Assembly: GCA_935421135.1 (NCBI GenBank)
Contig: OW285194.1
Coordinates: 434,001-498,000 of the forward strand
Direction: 5' to 3'
From: Bugulina stolonifera
Taxonomy: Eukaryota; Bryozoa; Gymnolaemata; Cheilostomatida; Bugulidae
DNA: 64,000 nucleotides
Shown here: positions 1 through 13,838 of the stretch, in pieces
Layout of the letters: every line of letters starts with the position of its first letter
How positions within the stretch are numbered: the stretch's first letter is position 1
Notes under the pieces: model-generated
The model's input: only the letters and a program-made list of their open reading frames with translations
The model's database searches: none
Told to the model about the DNA's origin: nothing
Made by a program: the position numbers and the translations under genes

Positions 1-1533
1 TGTGATTTTTGTCAAATTCACTTCAGTTATTAGATTGTAAACTAGTAGAAGATGTTCAATATTGCATAAAAGTAAGTTTTCAGTGTGTTTTGTACCAAAT
101 TGCTGTCTGTAACAATGTGTTTCATTCACTTTTGCAATGTTCAGAATGCATAATTTGAATGAAAATCAATAAAACATGACTTTGCATGCAATATACAACT
201 TTGCAAACATGTAAGATAATGTCAGTTTTGTGATTTTTGTCAAATTCACTTCAGTTATTAGATTGTAAACTAGTAGAAGATGTTCAATATTGCATAAAAG
301 TAAGTTTTCAGTGTGTTTTGTACCAAATTGCTGTCTGTAACAATGTGTTTCATTCACTTTTGCAATAATCAGAGTGCATAATTTGAGTGAAAATCACTAA
401 AACATGACTTTGCATGCAATATTCAACTTTGCAAACATCAAACATAATGTCTGATTTGCGATTTTTGACAAATTCACTTGAGGTATTAGTTTGTAAACTA
501 GTAGAAGATGTTCAATATTGCATAAAAGTATGTTTTCAGTGTGATTTGTACCAAATTGCTGTCTGTAACAATGTGTTTCATTCACTTTTGCAATGTTCAG
601 AATGCATAATTTGAATGAAAATCAATGAAACATGACTTTGCATGCAATATTCAACTTTGCAAACATGAAACATTATGTCAGATTTGCGATTTTTGTCAAA
701 TTCACTTCAGTTATTAGTTTGTAAACTAGTAGAAGATGTTCAATATTGCATAAAAGTAAGTTTTCAGTGTGTTTTGTACCAAATTGCTGTCTGTAACAAT
801 GTGTTTCATTCACTTTTGCAATGTTCAGAATGCATAATTTGAATGAAAATCAATAAAACTTGACTTTGCATGCAATATACAACTTTGCAAACATGTAAGA
901 TAATGGCAGATTTGTGATTTTTGTCAAATTCACTTCAGTTATTAGTTTGTAAACTAGTAGAAGATGTTCAATATTGCATAAAAGTAAGTTTTCAGTGTGT
1001 TTTGTACCAAATTGCTGTCTGTAACAATGTGTTTCATTCACTTTTGCAATGTTCAGAATGCATAATTTGAATGAAAATCAATAAAACATGACTTTGCATG
1101 CAATATACAACTTTGCAAACATGTAAGATAATGGCAGATTTGTGATTTTTGTCAAATTCACTTGAGTTATTAGTTTGTAAACTAGTAGAAGATGTTCAAT
1201 ATTGCATAAAAGTAAGTTTTCAGTGTGTTTTGTACCAAATTGCTGTCTGTAACAATGTGTTTCATTCACTTTTGCAATGTTCAGAGTGCAAAATTTGAAT
1301 GAAACTCAATAAAACTTGACTTTGCATGCAATATACAACTTTGCAAACATGTAAGATAATGGCAGATTTGTGATTTTTGTCAAATTCACTTGAGTTATTA
1401 GTTTGTAAACTAGTAGAAGATGTTCAATATTGCATAAAAGTAAGTTTTCAGTGTGTTTTATACCAAATTGCTGTCTGTAACAATGTGTTTCATTCACTTT
1501 TGCAATGTTCAGAATGCATAATTTGAATGAAAA

Positions 1534-1761
1534 TCAATAAAACATGACTTTGCATGCAATATACAACTTTGCAAACATGTAAGATAATGGCAGATTTGTG
1601 ATTTTTGTCAAATTCACTTGAGTTATTAGTTTGTAAACTAGTAGAAGATGTTCAATATTGCATAAAAGTAAGTTTTCAGTGTGTTTTGTACCAAATTGCT
1701 GTCTGTAACAATGTGTTTCATTCACTTTTGCAATGTTCAGAATGCATAATTTGAATGAAAA
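1534..1761 (+). repeat. Representative monomer, class P (228 bp)
   Basis: Reference copy used here to define monomer phase, starting at TCAATAAAACATGAC. Features along the monomer are: the 10-bp perfect palindrome TTGCATGCAA at monomer positions 17-26; a second TTTGCAAAC at about 35; the class-diagnostic GATAATGGCAG at about 51; ACTAGTAGAAGATG near 105; CAATATTGCAT near 120; the GTGTG target site near 146-150; and TTTTGCAATGTTCAG near 193. There is no CpG in this class. Confidence 0.9.
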
Positions 1762-2216
1762 TCAATAAAACATGACTTTGCATGCAATATACAACTTTGC
1801 AAACATGTAAGATAATGTCAGTTTTGTGATTTTTGTCAAATTCACTTCAGTTATTAGATTGTAAACTAGTAGAAGATGTTCAATATTGCATAAAAGTAAG
1901 TTTTCAGTGTGTTTTGTACCAAATTGCTGTCTGTAACAATGTGTTTCATTCACTTTTGCAATAATCAGAGTGCATAATTTGAGTGAAAATCACTAAAACA
2001 TGACTTTGCATGCAATATACAACTTTGCAAACATGTAAGATAATGTCAGATTTGTGATTTTTGTCAAATTCACTTCAGTTATTAGATTGTAAACTAGTAG
2101 AAGATGTTCAATATTGCATAAAAGTAAGTTTTAAGTGTGTTTTGTACCAAATTGCTGTCTGTAACAATGTGTTTCATTCACTTTTGCAATGTTCAGAGGC
2201 ATAATTTGAATGAAAA

Positions 2217-4267
2217 TCAATAAAACATGACTTTGCATGCAATATACAACTTTGCAAACATGTAAGATAATGGCAGATTTGTGATTTTTGTCAAATTCAC
2301 TTGAGTTATTAGTTTGTAAACTAGTAGAAGATGTTCAATATTGCATAAAAGTAAGTTTTCAGTGTGTTTTATACCAAATTGCTGTCTGTAACAATGTGTT
2401 TCATTCACTTTTGCAATGTTCAGAATGCATAATTTGAATGAAAATCAATAAAACATGACTTTGCATGCAATATACAACCTTGCAAACATGTAAGATAATG
2501 TCAGATTTGTGATTTTTGTCAAATTCACTTGAGTTATTAGTTTGTAAACTAGTAGAAGATGTTCAATATTGCATAAAAGTAAGTTTTCAGTGTGTTTTGT
2601 ACCAAATTGCTGTCTGTAACAATGTGTTTCATTCACTTTTGCAATGTTCAGAGTGCAAAATTTGAATGAAACTCAATAAAACTTGACTTTGCATGCAATA
2701 TACAACTTTGCAAACATGCAAGATAATGTCAGATTTGTGATTTTTGTCAAATTCACTTGAGTTATTAGTTTGTAAACTAGTAGAAGATGTTCAATATTGC
2801 ATAAAAGTAAGTTTTCAGTGTGTTTTGTGCCAAATTGCTGTCTGTAACAATGTGTTTCATTCACTTTTGCAATAATCAGAGTGCATAATTTGAGTGAAAA
2901 TCACTAAAACATGACTTTGCATGCAATATTCAACTTTGCAAACATCAAACATAATGTCTGATTTGCGATTTTTGACAAATTAACTTGAGGTATTAGTTTG
3001 TAAACTAGTAGAAGATGTTCAATATTTCATAAAAGTATGTTTTCAGTGTGATTTGTACCAAATTGCTGTCTGTAACAATGTGTTTCATTCACTTTTGCAA
3101 TGTTCAGAATGCATAATTTGAATGAAAATCAATGAAACATGACTTTGCATGCAATATTCAACTTTGCAAACATGAAACATAATGTCAGATTTGTGATTTT
3201 TGTCAAATTCACTTCAGTTATTAGTTTGTAAACTAGTAGAAGATGTTCAATATTGCATAAAAGTAAGTTTTCAGTGTGTTTTGTTCCAAACTGCTGTCTG
3301 TAACAATGTGTTTCATTCACTTTTGCAATGTTCAGAGTGCATAATTTGAATGAAAATCAATAAAACATGACTTTGCATGCAATATACAACTTTGCAAACA
3401 TGTAAGATAATGGCAGATTTGTGATTTTTGTCAAATTCACTTGAGTTATTAGTTTGTAAACTAGTAGAAGATGTTCAATATTGCATAAAAGTAAGTTTTC
3501 AGTGTGTTTTATACCAAATTGCTGTCTGTAACAATGTGTTTCATTCACTTTTGCAATGTTCAGAATGCATAATTTGAATGAAAATCAATAAAACATGACT
3601 TTGCATGCAATATACAACTTTGCAAACATGTAAGATAATGGCAGATTTGTGATTTTTGTCAAATTCACTTGAGTTATTAGTTTGTAAACTAGTAGAAGAT
3701 GTTCAATATTGCATAAAAGTAAGTTTTCAGTGTGTTTTGTACCAAATTGCTGTCTGTAACAATGTGTTTCATTCACTTTTGCAATGTTCAGAATGCATAA
3801 TTTGAATGAAAATCAATAAAACATGACTTTGCATGCAATATACAACTTTGCAAACATGTAAGATAATGTCAGTTTTGTGATTTTTGTCAAATTCACTTCA
3901 GTTATTAGATTGTAAACTAGTAGAAGATGTTCAATATTGCATAAAAGTAAGTTTTCAGTGTGTTTTGTACCAAATTGCTGTCTGTAACAATGTGTTTCAT
4001 TCACTTTTGCAATAATCAGAGTGCATAATTTGAGTGAAAATCACTAAAACATGACTTTGCATGCAATATACAACTTTGCAAACATGTAAGATAATGTCAG
4101 ATTTGTGATTTTTGTCAAATTCACTTCAGTTATTAGATTGTAAACTAGTAGAAGATGTTCAATATTGCATAAAAGTAAGTTTTAAGTGTGTTTTGTACCA
4201 AATTGCTGTCTGTAACAATGTGTTTCATTCACTTTTGCAATGTTCAGAGGCATAATTTGAATGAAAA
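2217..4267. repeat. 9-monomer subunit (2,051 bp) in the left-edge unit
   Basis: Order of classes: I, RL (CAACCTTGC), an AAAACTTGAC copy with CATGCAAG, S, M-like (TTGTTCCAAACTGC), I, P, N, and the copy ending in the 227-bp CAGAGGCATAA form. Total length is 9 x 228 minus 1. The same order recurs at 7002 and 13839. Confidence 0.85.
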
Positions 4268-7001
4268 TCAATAAAACATGACTTTGCATGCAATATACAA
4301 CTTTGCAAACATGTAAGATAATGGCAGATTTGTGATTTTTGTCAAATTCACTTGAGTTATTAGTTTGTAAACTAGTAGAAGATGTTCAATATTGCATAAA
4401 AGTAAGTTTTCAGTGTGTTTTATACCAAATTGCTGTCTGTAACAATGTGTTTCATTCACTTTTGCAATGTTCAGAATGCATAATTTGAATGAAAATCAAT
4501 AAAACATGACTTTGCATGCAATATACAACTTTGCAAACATGTAAGATAATGGCAGATTTGTGATTTTTGTCAAATTCACTTGAGTTATTAGTTTGTAAAC
4601 TAGTAGAAGATGTTCAATATTGCATAAAAGTAAGTTTTCAGTGTGTTTTGTACCAAATTGCTGTCTGTAACAATGTGTTTCATTCACTTTTGCAATGTTC
4701 AGAATGCATAATTTGAATGAAAATCAATAAAACATGACTTTGCATGCAATATACAACTTTGCAAACATGTAAGATAATGTCAGTTTTGTGATTTTTGTCA
4801 AATTCACTTCAGTTATTAGATTGTAAACTAGTAGAAGATGTTCAATATTGCATAAAAGTAAGTTTTCAGTGTGTTTTGTACCAAATTGCTGTCTGTAACA
4901 ATGTGTTTCATTCACTTTTGCAATGTTCAGAATGCATAATTTGAATGAAAATCAATAAAACATGACTTTGCATGCAATATACAACTTTGCAAACATGTAA
5001 GATAATGTCAGTTTTGTGATTTTTGTCAAATTCACTTCAGTTATTAGATTGTAAACTAGTAGAAGATGTTCAATATTGCATAAAAGTAAGTTTTCAGTGT
5101 GTTTTGTACCAAATTGCTGTCTGTAACAATGTGTTTCATTCACTTTTGCAATAATCAGAGTGCATAATTTGAGTGAAAATCACTAAAACATGACTTTGCA
5201 TGCAATATTCAACTTTGCAAACATCAAACATAATGTCTGATTTGCGATTTTTGACAAATTCACTTGAGGTATTAGTTTGTAAACTAGTAGAAGATGTTCA
5301 ATATTGCATAAAAGTATGTTTTCAGTGTGATTTGTACCAAATTGCTGCTGTAACAATGTGTTTCATTCACTTTTGCAATGTTCAGAATGCATAATTTGAA
5401 TGAAAATCAATGAAACATGACTTTGCATGCAATATTCAACTTTGCAAACATGAAACATTATGTCAGATTTGCGATTTTTGTCAAATTCACTTCAGTTATT
5501 AGTTTGTAAACTAGTAGAAGATGTTCAATATTGCATAAAAGTAAGTTTTCAGTGTGTTTTGTACCAAATTGCTGTCTGTAACAATGTGTTTCATTCACTT
5601 TTGCAATGTTCAGAATGCATAATTTGAATGAAAATCAATAAAACATGACTTTGCATGCAATATACAACTTTGCAAACATGTAAGATAATGGCAGATTTGT
5701 GATTTTTGTCAAATTCACTTCAGTTATTAGTTTGTAAACTAGTAGAAGATGTTCAATATTGCATAAAAGTAAGTTTTCAGTGTGTTTTGTACCAAATTGC
5801 TGTCTGTAACAATGTGTTTCATTCACTTTTGCAATGTTCAGAATGCATAATTTGAATGAAAATCAATAAAACATGACTTTGCATGCAATATACAACTTTG
5901 CAAACATGTAAGATAATGGCAGATTTGTGATTTTTGTCAAATTCACTTGAGTTATTAGTTTGTAAACTAGTAGAAGATGTTCAATATTGCATAAAAGTAA
6001 GTTTTCAGTGTGTTTTGTACCAAATTGCTGTCTGTAACAATGTGTTTCATTCACTTTTGCAATGTTCAGAGTGCAAAATTTGAATGAAACTCAATAAAAC
6101 TTGACTTTGCATGCAATATACAACTTTGCAAACATGTAAGATAATGGCAGATTTGTGATTTTTGTCAAATTCACTTGAGTTATTAGTTTGTAAACTAGTA
6201 GAAGATGTTCAATATTGCATAAAAGTAAGTTTTCAGTGTGTTTTATACCAAATTGCTGTCTGTAACAATGTGTTTCATTCACTTTTGCAATGTTCAGAAT
6301 GCATAATTTGAATGAAAATCAATAAAACATGACTTTGCATGCAATATACAACTTTGCAAACATGTAAGATAATGGCAGATTTGTGATTTTTGTCAAATTC
6401 ACTTGAGTTATTAGTTTGTAAACTAGTAGAAGATGTTCAATATTGCATAAAAGTAAGTTTTCAGTGTGTTTTGTACCAAATTGCTGTCTGTAACAATGTG
6501 TTTCATTCACTTTTGCAATGTTCAGAATGCATAATTTGAATGAAAATCAATAAAACATGACTTTGCATGCAATATACAACTTTGCAAACATGTAAGATAA
6601 TGTCAGTTTTGTGATTTTTGTCAAATTCACTTCAGTTATTAGATTGTAAACTAGTAGAAGATGTTCAATATTGCATAAAAGTAAGTTTTCAGTGTGTTTT
6701 GTACCAAATTGCTGTCTGTAACAATGTGTTTCATTCACTTTTGCAATAATCAGAGTGCATAATTTGAGTGAAAATCACTAAAACATGACTTTGCATGCAA
6801 TATACAACTTTGCAAACATGTAAGATAATGTCAGATTTGTGATTTTTGTCAAATTCACTTCAGTTATTAGATTGTAAACTAGTAGAAGATGTTCAATATT
6901 GCATAAAAGTAAGTTTTAAGTGTGTTTTGTACCAAATTGCTGTCTGTAACAATGTGTTTCATTCACTTTTGCAATGTTCAGAGGCATAATTTGAATGAAA
7001 A

Positions 7002-9052
7002 TCAATAAAACATGACTTTGCATGCAATATACAACTTTGCAAACATGTAAGATAATGGCAGATTTGTGATTTTTGTCAAATTCACTTGAGTTATTAGTTT
7101 GTAAACTAGTAGAAGATGTTCAATATTGCATAAAAGTAAGTTTTCAGTGTGTTTTATACCAAATTGCTGTCTGTAACAATGTGTTTCATTCACTTTTGCA
7201 ATGTTCAGAATGCATAATTTGAATGAAAATCAATAAAACATGACTTTGCATGCAATATACAACCTTGCAAACATGTAAGATAATGTCAGATTTGTGATTT
7301 TTGTCAAATTCACTTGAGTTATTAGTTTGTAAACTAGTAGAAGATGTTCAATATTGCATAAAAGTAAGTTTTCAGTGTGTTTTGTACCAAATTGCTGTCT
7401 GTAACAATGTGTTTCATTCACTTTTGCAATGTTCAGAGTGCAAAATTTGAATGAAACTCAATAAAACTTGACTTTGCATGCAATATACAACTTTGCAAAC
7501 ATGCAAGATAATGTCAGATTTGTGATTTTTGTCAAATTCACTTGAGTTATTAGTTTGTAAACTAGTAGAAGATGTTCAATATTGCATAAAAGTAAGTTTT
7601 CAGTGTGTTTTGTGCCAAATTGCTGTCTGTAACAATGTGTTTCATTCACTTTTGCAATAATCAGAGTGCATAATTTGAGTGAAAATCACTAAAACATGAC
7701 TTTGCATGCAATATTCAACTTTGCAAACATCAAACATAATGTCTGATTTGCGATTTTTGACAAATTAACTTGAGGTATTAGTTTGTAAACTAGTAGAAGA
7801 TGTTCAATATTTCATAAAAGTATGTTTTCAGTGTGATTTGTACCAAATTGCTGTCTGTAACAATGTGTTTCATTCACTTTTGCAATGTTCAGAATGCATA
7901 ATTTGAATGAAAATCAATGAAACATGACTTTGCATGCAATATTCAACTTTGCAAACATGAAACATAATGTCAGATTTGTGATTTTTGTCAAATTCACTTC
8001 AGTTATTAGTTTGTAAACTAGTAGAAGATGTTCAATATTGCATAAAAGTAAGTTTTCAGTGTGTTTTGTTCCAAACTGCTGTCTGTAACAATGTGTTTCA
8101 TTCACTTTTGCAATGTTCAGAGTGCATAATTTGAATGAAAATCAATAAAACATGACTTTGCATGCAATATACAACTTTGCAAACATGTAAGATAATGGCA
8201 GATTTGTGATTTTTGTCAAATTCACTTGAGTTATTAGTTTGTAAACTAGTAGAAGATGTTCAATATTGCATAAAAGTAAGTTTTCAGTGTGTTTTATACC
8301 AAATTGCTGTCTGTAACAATGTGTTTCATTCACTTTTGCAATGTTCAGAATGCATAATTTGAATGAAAATCAATAAAACATGACTTTGCATGCAATATAC
8401 AACTTTGCAAACATGTAAGATAATGGCAGATTTGTGATTTTTGTCAAATTCACTTGAGTTATTAGTTTGTAAACTAGTAGAAGATGTTCAATATTGCATA
8501 AAAGTAAGTTTTCAGTGTGTTTTGTACCAAATTGCTGTCTGTAACAATGTGTTTCATTCACTTTTGCAATGTTCAGAATGCATAATTTGAATGAAAATCA
8601 ATAAAACATGACTTTGCATGCAATATACAACTTTGCAAACATGTAAGATAATGTCAGTTTTGTGATTTTTGTCAAATTCACTTCAGTTATTAGATTGTAA
8701 ACTAGTAGAAGATGTTCAATATTGCATAAAAGTAAGTTTTCAGTGTGTTTTGTACCAAATTGCTGTCTGTAACAATGTGTTTCATTCACTTTTGCAATAA
8801 TCAGAGTGCATAATTTGAGTGAAAATCACTAAAACATGACTTTGCATGCAATATACAACTTTGCAAACATGTAAGATAATGTCAGATTTGTGATTTTTGT
8901 CAAATTCACTTCAGTTATTAGATTGTAAACTAGTAGAAGATGTTCAATATTGCATAAAAGTAAGTTTTAAGTGTGTTTTGTACCAAATTGCTGTCTGTAA
9001 CAATGTGTTTCATTCACTTTTGCAATGTTCAGAGGCATAATTTGAATGAAAA
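7002..9052. repeat. 9-monomer subunit (2,051 bp), first in unit 1
   Basis: Same nine-class order as 2217-4267. It is followed immediately by a second, slightly diverged 9-monomer subunit at 9053, making a tandem pair at the end of the 30-monomer unit. Confidence 0.85.
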
Positions 9053-11103
9053 TCAATAAAACATGACTTTGCATGCAATATACAACTTTGCAAACATGTA
9101 AGATAATGGCAGATTTGTGATTTTTGTCAAATTCACTTGAGTTATTAGTTTGTAAACTAGTAGAAGATGTTCAATATTGCATAAAAGTAAGTTTTCAGTG
9201 TGTTTTATACCAAATTGCTGTCTGTAACAATGTGTTTCATTCACTTTTGCAATGTTCAGAATGCATAATTTGAATGAAAATCAATAAAACATGACTTTGC
9301 ATGCAATATACAACCTTGCAAACATGTAAGATAATGTCAGATTTGTGATTTTTGTCAAATTCACTTGAGTTATTAGTTTGTAAACTAGTAGAAGATGTTC
9401 AATGTTGCATAAAAGTAAGTTTTCAGTGTGTTTTGTACCAAATTGCTGTCTGTAACAATGTGTTTCATTCACTTTTGCAATGTTCAGAGTGCAAAATTTG
9501 AATGAAACTCAATAAAACTTGACTTTGCATGCAATATACAACTTTGCAAACATGCAAGATAATGTCAGATTTGTGATTTTTGTCAAATTCACTTGAGTTA
9601 TTAGTTTGTAAACTAGTAGAAGATGTTCAATATTGCATAAAAGTAAGTTTTCAGTGTGTGTTGTGCCAAATTGCTGTCTGTAACAATGTGTTTCATTCAC
9701 TTTTGCAATAATCAGAGTGCATAATTTGAGTGAAAATCACTAAAACATGACTTTGCATGCAATATTCAACTTTGCAAACATCAAACATAATGTCTGATTT
9801 GCGATTTTTGACAAATTAACTTGAGGTATTAGTTTGTAAACTAGTAGAAGATGTTCAATATTTCATAAAAGTATGTTTTCAGTGTGATTTGTACCAAATT
9901 GCTGTCTGTAACAATGTGTTTCATTCACTTTTGCAATGTTCAGAATGCATAATTTGAATGAAAATCAATGAAACATGACTTTGCATGCAATATTCAACTT
10001 TGCAAACATGAAACATAATGTCAGATTTGTGATTTTTGTCAAATTCACTTCAGTTTTTAGTTTGTAAACTAGTAGAAGATGTTCAATATTGCATAAAAGT
10101 AAGTTTTCAGTGTGTTTTGTTCCAAACTGCTGTCTGTAACAATGTGTTTCATTCACTTTTGCAATGTTCAGAGTGCATAATTTGAATGAAAATCAATAAA
10201 ACATGACTTTGCATGCAATATACAACTTTGCAAACATGTAAGATAATGGCAGATTTGTGATTTTTGTCAAATTCACTTGAGTTATTAGTTTGTAAACTAG
10301 TAGAAGATGTTCAATATTGCATAAAAGTAAGTTTTCAGTGTGTTTTATACCAAATTGCTGTCTGTAACAATGTGTTTCATTCACTTTTGCAATGTTCAGA
10401 ATGCATAATTTGAATGAAAATCAATAAAACATGACTTTGCATGCAATATACAACTTTGCAAACATGTAAGATAATGGCAGATTTGTGATTTTTGTCAAAT
10501 TCACTTCAGTTATTAGTTTGTAAACTAGTAGAAGATGTTCAATATTGCATAAAAGTAAGTTTTCAGTGTGTTTTGTACCAAATTGCTGTCTGTAACAATG
10601 TGTTTCATTCACTTTTGCAATGTTCAGAATGCATAATTTGAATGAAAATCAATAAAACATGACTTTGCATGCAATATACAACTTTGCAAACATGTAAGAT
10701 AATGGCAGATTTGTGATTTTTGTCAAATTCACTTCAGTTATTAGTTTGTGAACTAGTAGAAGATGTTCAATATTGCATAAAAGTAAGTTTTCAGTGTGTT
10801 TTGTACCAAATTGCTGTCTGTAACAATGTGTTTCATTCACTTTTGCAATGTTCAGAATGCATAATTTGAATGAAAATCAATAAAACATGACTTTGCATGC
10901 AATATACAACTTTGCAAACATGTAAGATAATGTCAGATTTGTGATTTTTGTCAAATTCACTTCAGTTATTAGATTGTAAACTAGTAGAAGATGTTCAATA
11001 TTGCATAAAAGTAAGTTTTAAGTGTGTTTTGTACCAAATTGCTGTCTGTAACAATGTGTTTCATTCACTTTTGCAATGTTCAGAGGCATAATTTGAATGA
11101 AAA
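9053..11103. repeat. 9-monomer subunit (2,051 bp), second in unit 1
   Basis: Tandem partner of 7002-9052. Monomers 1-6 keep the same order. Monomers 7 and 8 are CAGTTATTAG versions of class P, one with the private GTTTGTGAACTAG, instead of the P and N of the first subunit. Private CAATGTTGCAT and GTGTGTGTTGTGCC variants distinguish it from the first subunit. Confidence 0.85.
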
Positions 11104-12015
11104 TCAATAAAACATGACTTTGCATGCAATATACAACTTTGCAAACATGTAAGATAATGGCAGATTTGTGATTTTTGTCAAATTCACTTGAGTTATTAGT
11201 TTGTAAACTAGTAGAAGATGTTCAATATTGCATAAAAGTAAGTTTTCAGTGTGTTTTATACCAAATTGCTGTCTGTAACAATGTGTTTCATTCACTTTTG
11301 CAATGTTCAGAATGCATAATTTGAATGAAAATCAATAAAACATGACTTTGCATGCAATATACAACTTTGCAAACATGTAAGATAATGGCAGATTTGTGAT
11401 TTTTGTCAAATTCACTTGAGTTATTAGTTTGTAAACTAGTAGAAGATGTTCAATATTGCATAAAAGTAAGTTTTCAGTGTGTTTTGTACCAAATTGCTGT
11501 CTGTAACAATGTGTTTCATTCACTTTTGCAATGTTCAGAATGCATAATTTGAATGAAAATCAATAAAACATGACTTTGCATGCAATATACAACTTTGCAA
11601 ACATGTAAGATAATGTCAGTTTTGTGATTTTTGTCAAATTCACTTCAGTTATTAGATTGTAAACTAGTAGAAGATGTTCAATATTGCATAAAAGTAAGTT
11701 TTCAGTGTGTTTTGTACCAAATTGCTGTCTGTAACAATGTGTTTCATTCACTTTTGCAATGTTCAGAATGCATAATTTGAATGAAAATCAATAAAACATG
11801 ACTTTGCATGCAATATACAACTTTGCAAACATGTAAGATAATGTCAGTTTTGTGATTTTTGTCAAATTCACTTCAGTTATTAGATTGTAAACTAGTAGAA
11901 GATGTTCAATATTGCATAAAAGTAAGTTTTCAGTGTGTTTTGTACCAAATTGCTGTCTGTAACAATGTGTTTCATTCACTTTTGCAATAATCAGAGTGCA
12001 TAATTTGAGTGAAAA

Positions 12016-12243
12016 TCACTAAAACATGACTTTGCATGCAATATTCAACTTTGCAAACATCAAACATAATGTCTGATTTGCGATTTTTGACAAATTCACT
12101 TGAGGTATTAGTTTGTAAACTAGTAGAAGATGTTCAATATTGCATAAAAGTATGTTTTCAGTGTGATTTGTACCAAATTGCTGTCTGTAACAATGTGTTT
12201 CATTCACTTTTGCAATGTTCAGAATGCATAATTTGAATGAAAA
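12016..12243 (+). repeat. Representative monomer, class S (228 bp)
   Basis: The most divergent class. It is recognised by CAAACATCAAACATAATG, TCTGATTTGCGATTTTTGAC, CTTGAGGTATTAG and GTATGTTTTCAGTGTGAT. It carries a CpG (TTTGCG) where most other classes have TG. It is nearly always followed by an M-class monomer and serves as a marker for aligning higher-order units in both arrays. A 66-codon plus-strand frame is open only in this class and in M copies with a 2-bp insertion; I regard it as incidental. Confidence 0.85.
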
Positions 12244-13838
12244 TCAATGAAACATGACTTTGCATGCAATATTCAACTTTGCAAACATGAAACATTATGT
12301 CAGATTTGCGATTTTTGTCAAATTCACTTCAGTTATTAGTTTGTAAACTAGTAGAAGATGTTCAATATTGCATAAAAGTAAGTTTTCAGTGTGTTTTGTA
12401 CCAAATTGCTGTCTGTAACAATGTGTTTCATTCACTTTTGCAATGTTCAGAATGCATAATTTGAATGAAAATCAATAAAACATGACTTTGCATGCAATAT
12501 ACAACTTTGCAAACATGTAAGATAATGGCAGATTTGTGATTTTTGTCAAATTCACTTCAGTTATTAGTTTGTAAACTAGTAGAAGATGTTCAATATTGCA
12601 TAAAAGTAAGTTTTCAGTGTGTTTTGTACCAAATTGCTGTCTGTAACAATGTGTTTCATTCACTTTTGCAATGTTCAGAATGCATAATTTGAATGAAAAT
12701 CAATAAAACATGACTTTGCATGCAATATACAACTTTGCAAACATGTAAGATAATGGCAGATTTGTGATTTTTGTCAAATTCACTTGAGTTATTAGTTTGT
12801 AAACTAGTAGAAGATGTTCAATATTGCATAAAAGTAAGTTTTCAGTGTGTTTTGTACCAAATTGCTGTCTGTAACAATGTGTTTCATTCACTTTTGCAAT
12901 GTTCAGAGTGCAAAATTTGAATGAAACTCAATAAAACTTGACTTTGCATGCAATATACAACTTTGCAAACATGTAAGATAATGGCAGATTTGTGATTTTT
13001 GTCAAATTCACTTGAGTTATTAGTTTGTAAACTAGTAGAAGATGTTCAATATTGCATAAAAGTAAGTTTTCAGTGTGTTTTATACCAAATTGCTGTCTGT
13101 AACAATGTGTTTCATTCACTTTTGCAATGTTCAGAATGCATAATTTGAATGAAAATCAATAAAACATGACTTTGCATGCAATATACAACTTTGCAAACAT
13201 GTAAGATAATGGCAGATTTGTGATTTTTGTCAAATTCACTTGAGTTATTAGTTTGTAAACTAGTAGAAGATGTTCAATATTGCATAAAAGTAAGTTTTCA
13301 GTGTGTTTTGTACCAAATTGCTGTCTGTAACAATGTGTTTCATTCACTTTTGCAATGTTCAGAATGCATAATTTGAATGAAAATCAATAAAACATGACTT
13401 TGCATGCAATATACAACTTTGCAAACATGTAAGATAATGTCAGTTTTGTGATTTTTGTCAAATTCACTTCAGTTATTAGATTGTAAACTAGTAGAAGATG
13501 TTCAATATTGCATAAAAGTAAGTTTTCAGTGTGTTTTGTACCAAATTGCTGTCTGTAACAATGTGTTTCATTCACTTTTGCAATAATCAGAGTGCATAAT
13601 TTGAGTGAAAATCACTAAAACATGACTTTGCATGCAATATACAACTTTGCAAACATGTAAGATAATGTCAGATTTGTGATTTTTGTCAAATTCACTTCAG
13701 TTATTAGATTGTAAACTAGTAGAAGATGTTCAATATTGCATAAAAGTAAGTTTTAAGTGTGTTTTGTACCAAATTGCTGTCTGTAACAATGTGTTTCATT
13801 CACTTTTGCAATGTTCAGAGGCATAATTTGAATGAAAA

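Larger units (their letters stand above)
1..4267. repeat. Partial higher-order unit at the left edge
   Basis: The monomer order from 166 to 4267 matches 4952-9052 at a constant offset of about 4,785 bp (21 monomers). This includes the S-M pair at 394-849, an I-class copy with AAAACTTGAC at 1306, the CAACCTTGC copy at 2445 and the 227-bp copies. Compared with the two full 30-monomer units it contains only one 9-monomer subunit (2217-4267) instead of two. It is therefore a 21-monomer version of the same unit, cut by the window edge. Confidence 0.85.
4268..11103. repeat. 30-monomer higher-order repeat, copy 1 (6,836 bp)
   Basis: Monomer-by-monomer order and private variants match 11104-17940 at an offset of 6,836-6,837 bp. 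Shared rare variants include CAATGTTGCAT (about 9401 and 16238), GTTTGTGAACTAG (about 10746 and 17583) and GTGTGTGTTGTGCC (about 9655 and 16493). Differences I noticed are a 1-bp deletion at about 5345 (GCTGCTG for GCTGTCTG), a T at about 10055 (CAGTTTTTAG) and one base near 16578 in the other copy. That implies well above 99.9% identity, so a very recent duplication or homogenisation. Confidence 0.92.

Noticed and set aside
166..357. Minus-strand 63-codon frame (begins MNETHCYRQQFG) recurring in most monomers as a gene family
   Set aside because: It follows from a 228-bp period divisible by 3 and a conserved repeat. Class variants in the frame mostly change amino acids, several classes carry stops, there are no domains, and frames chain together when one stop is lost.
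414..614. Plus-strand 66-codon frame in S-class monomers (begins MQYSTLQTSN)
   Set aside because: It overlaps the minus-strand frame of the same repeat, is open only in S and some M copies, and is closed or shifted by single changes such as the deletion near 5345. It is a consequence of repeat sequence, not a gene.
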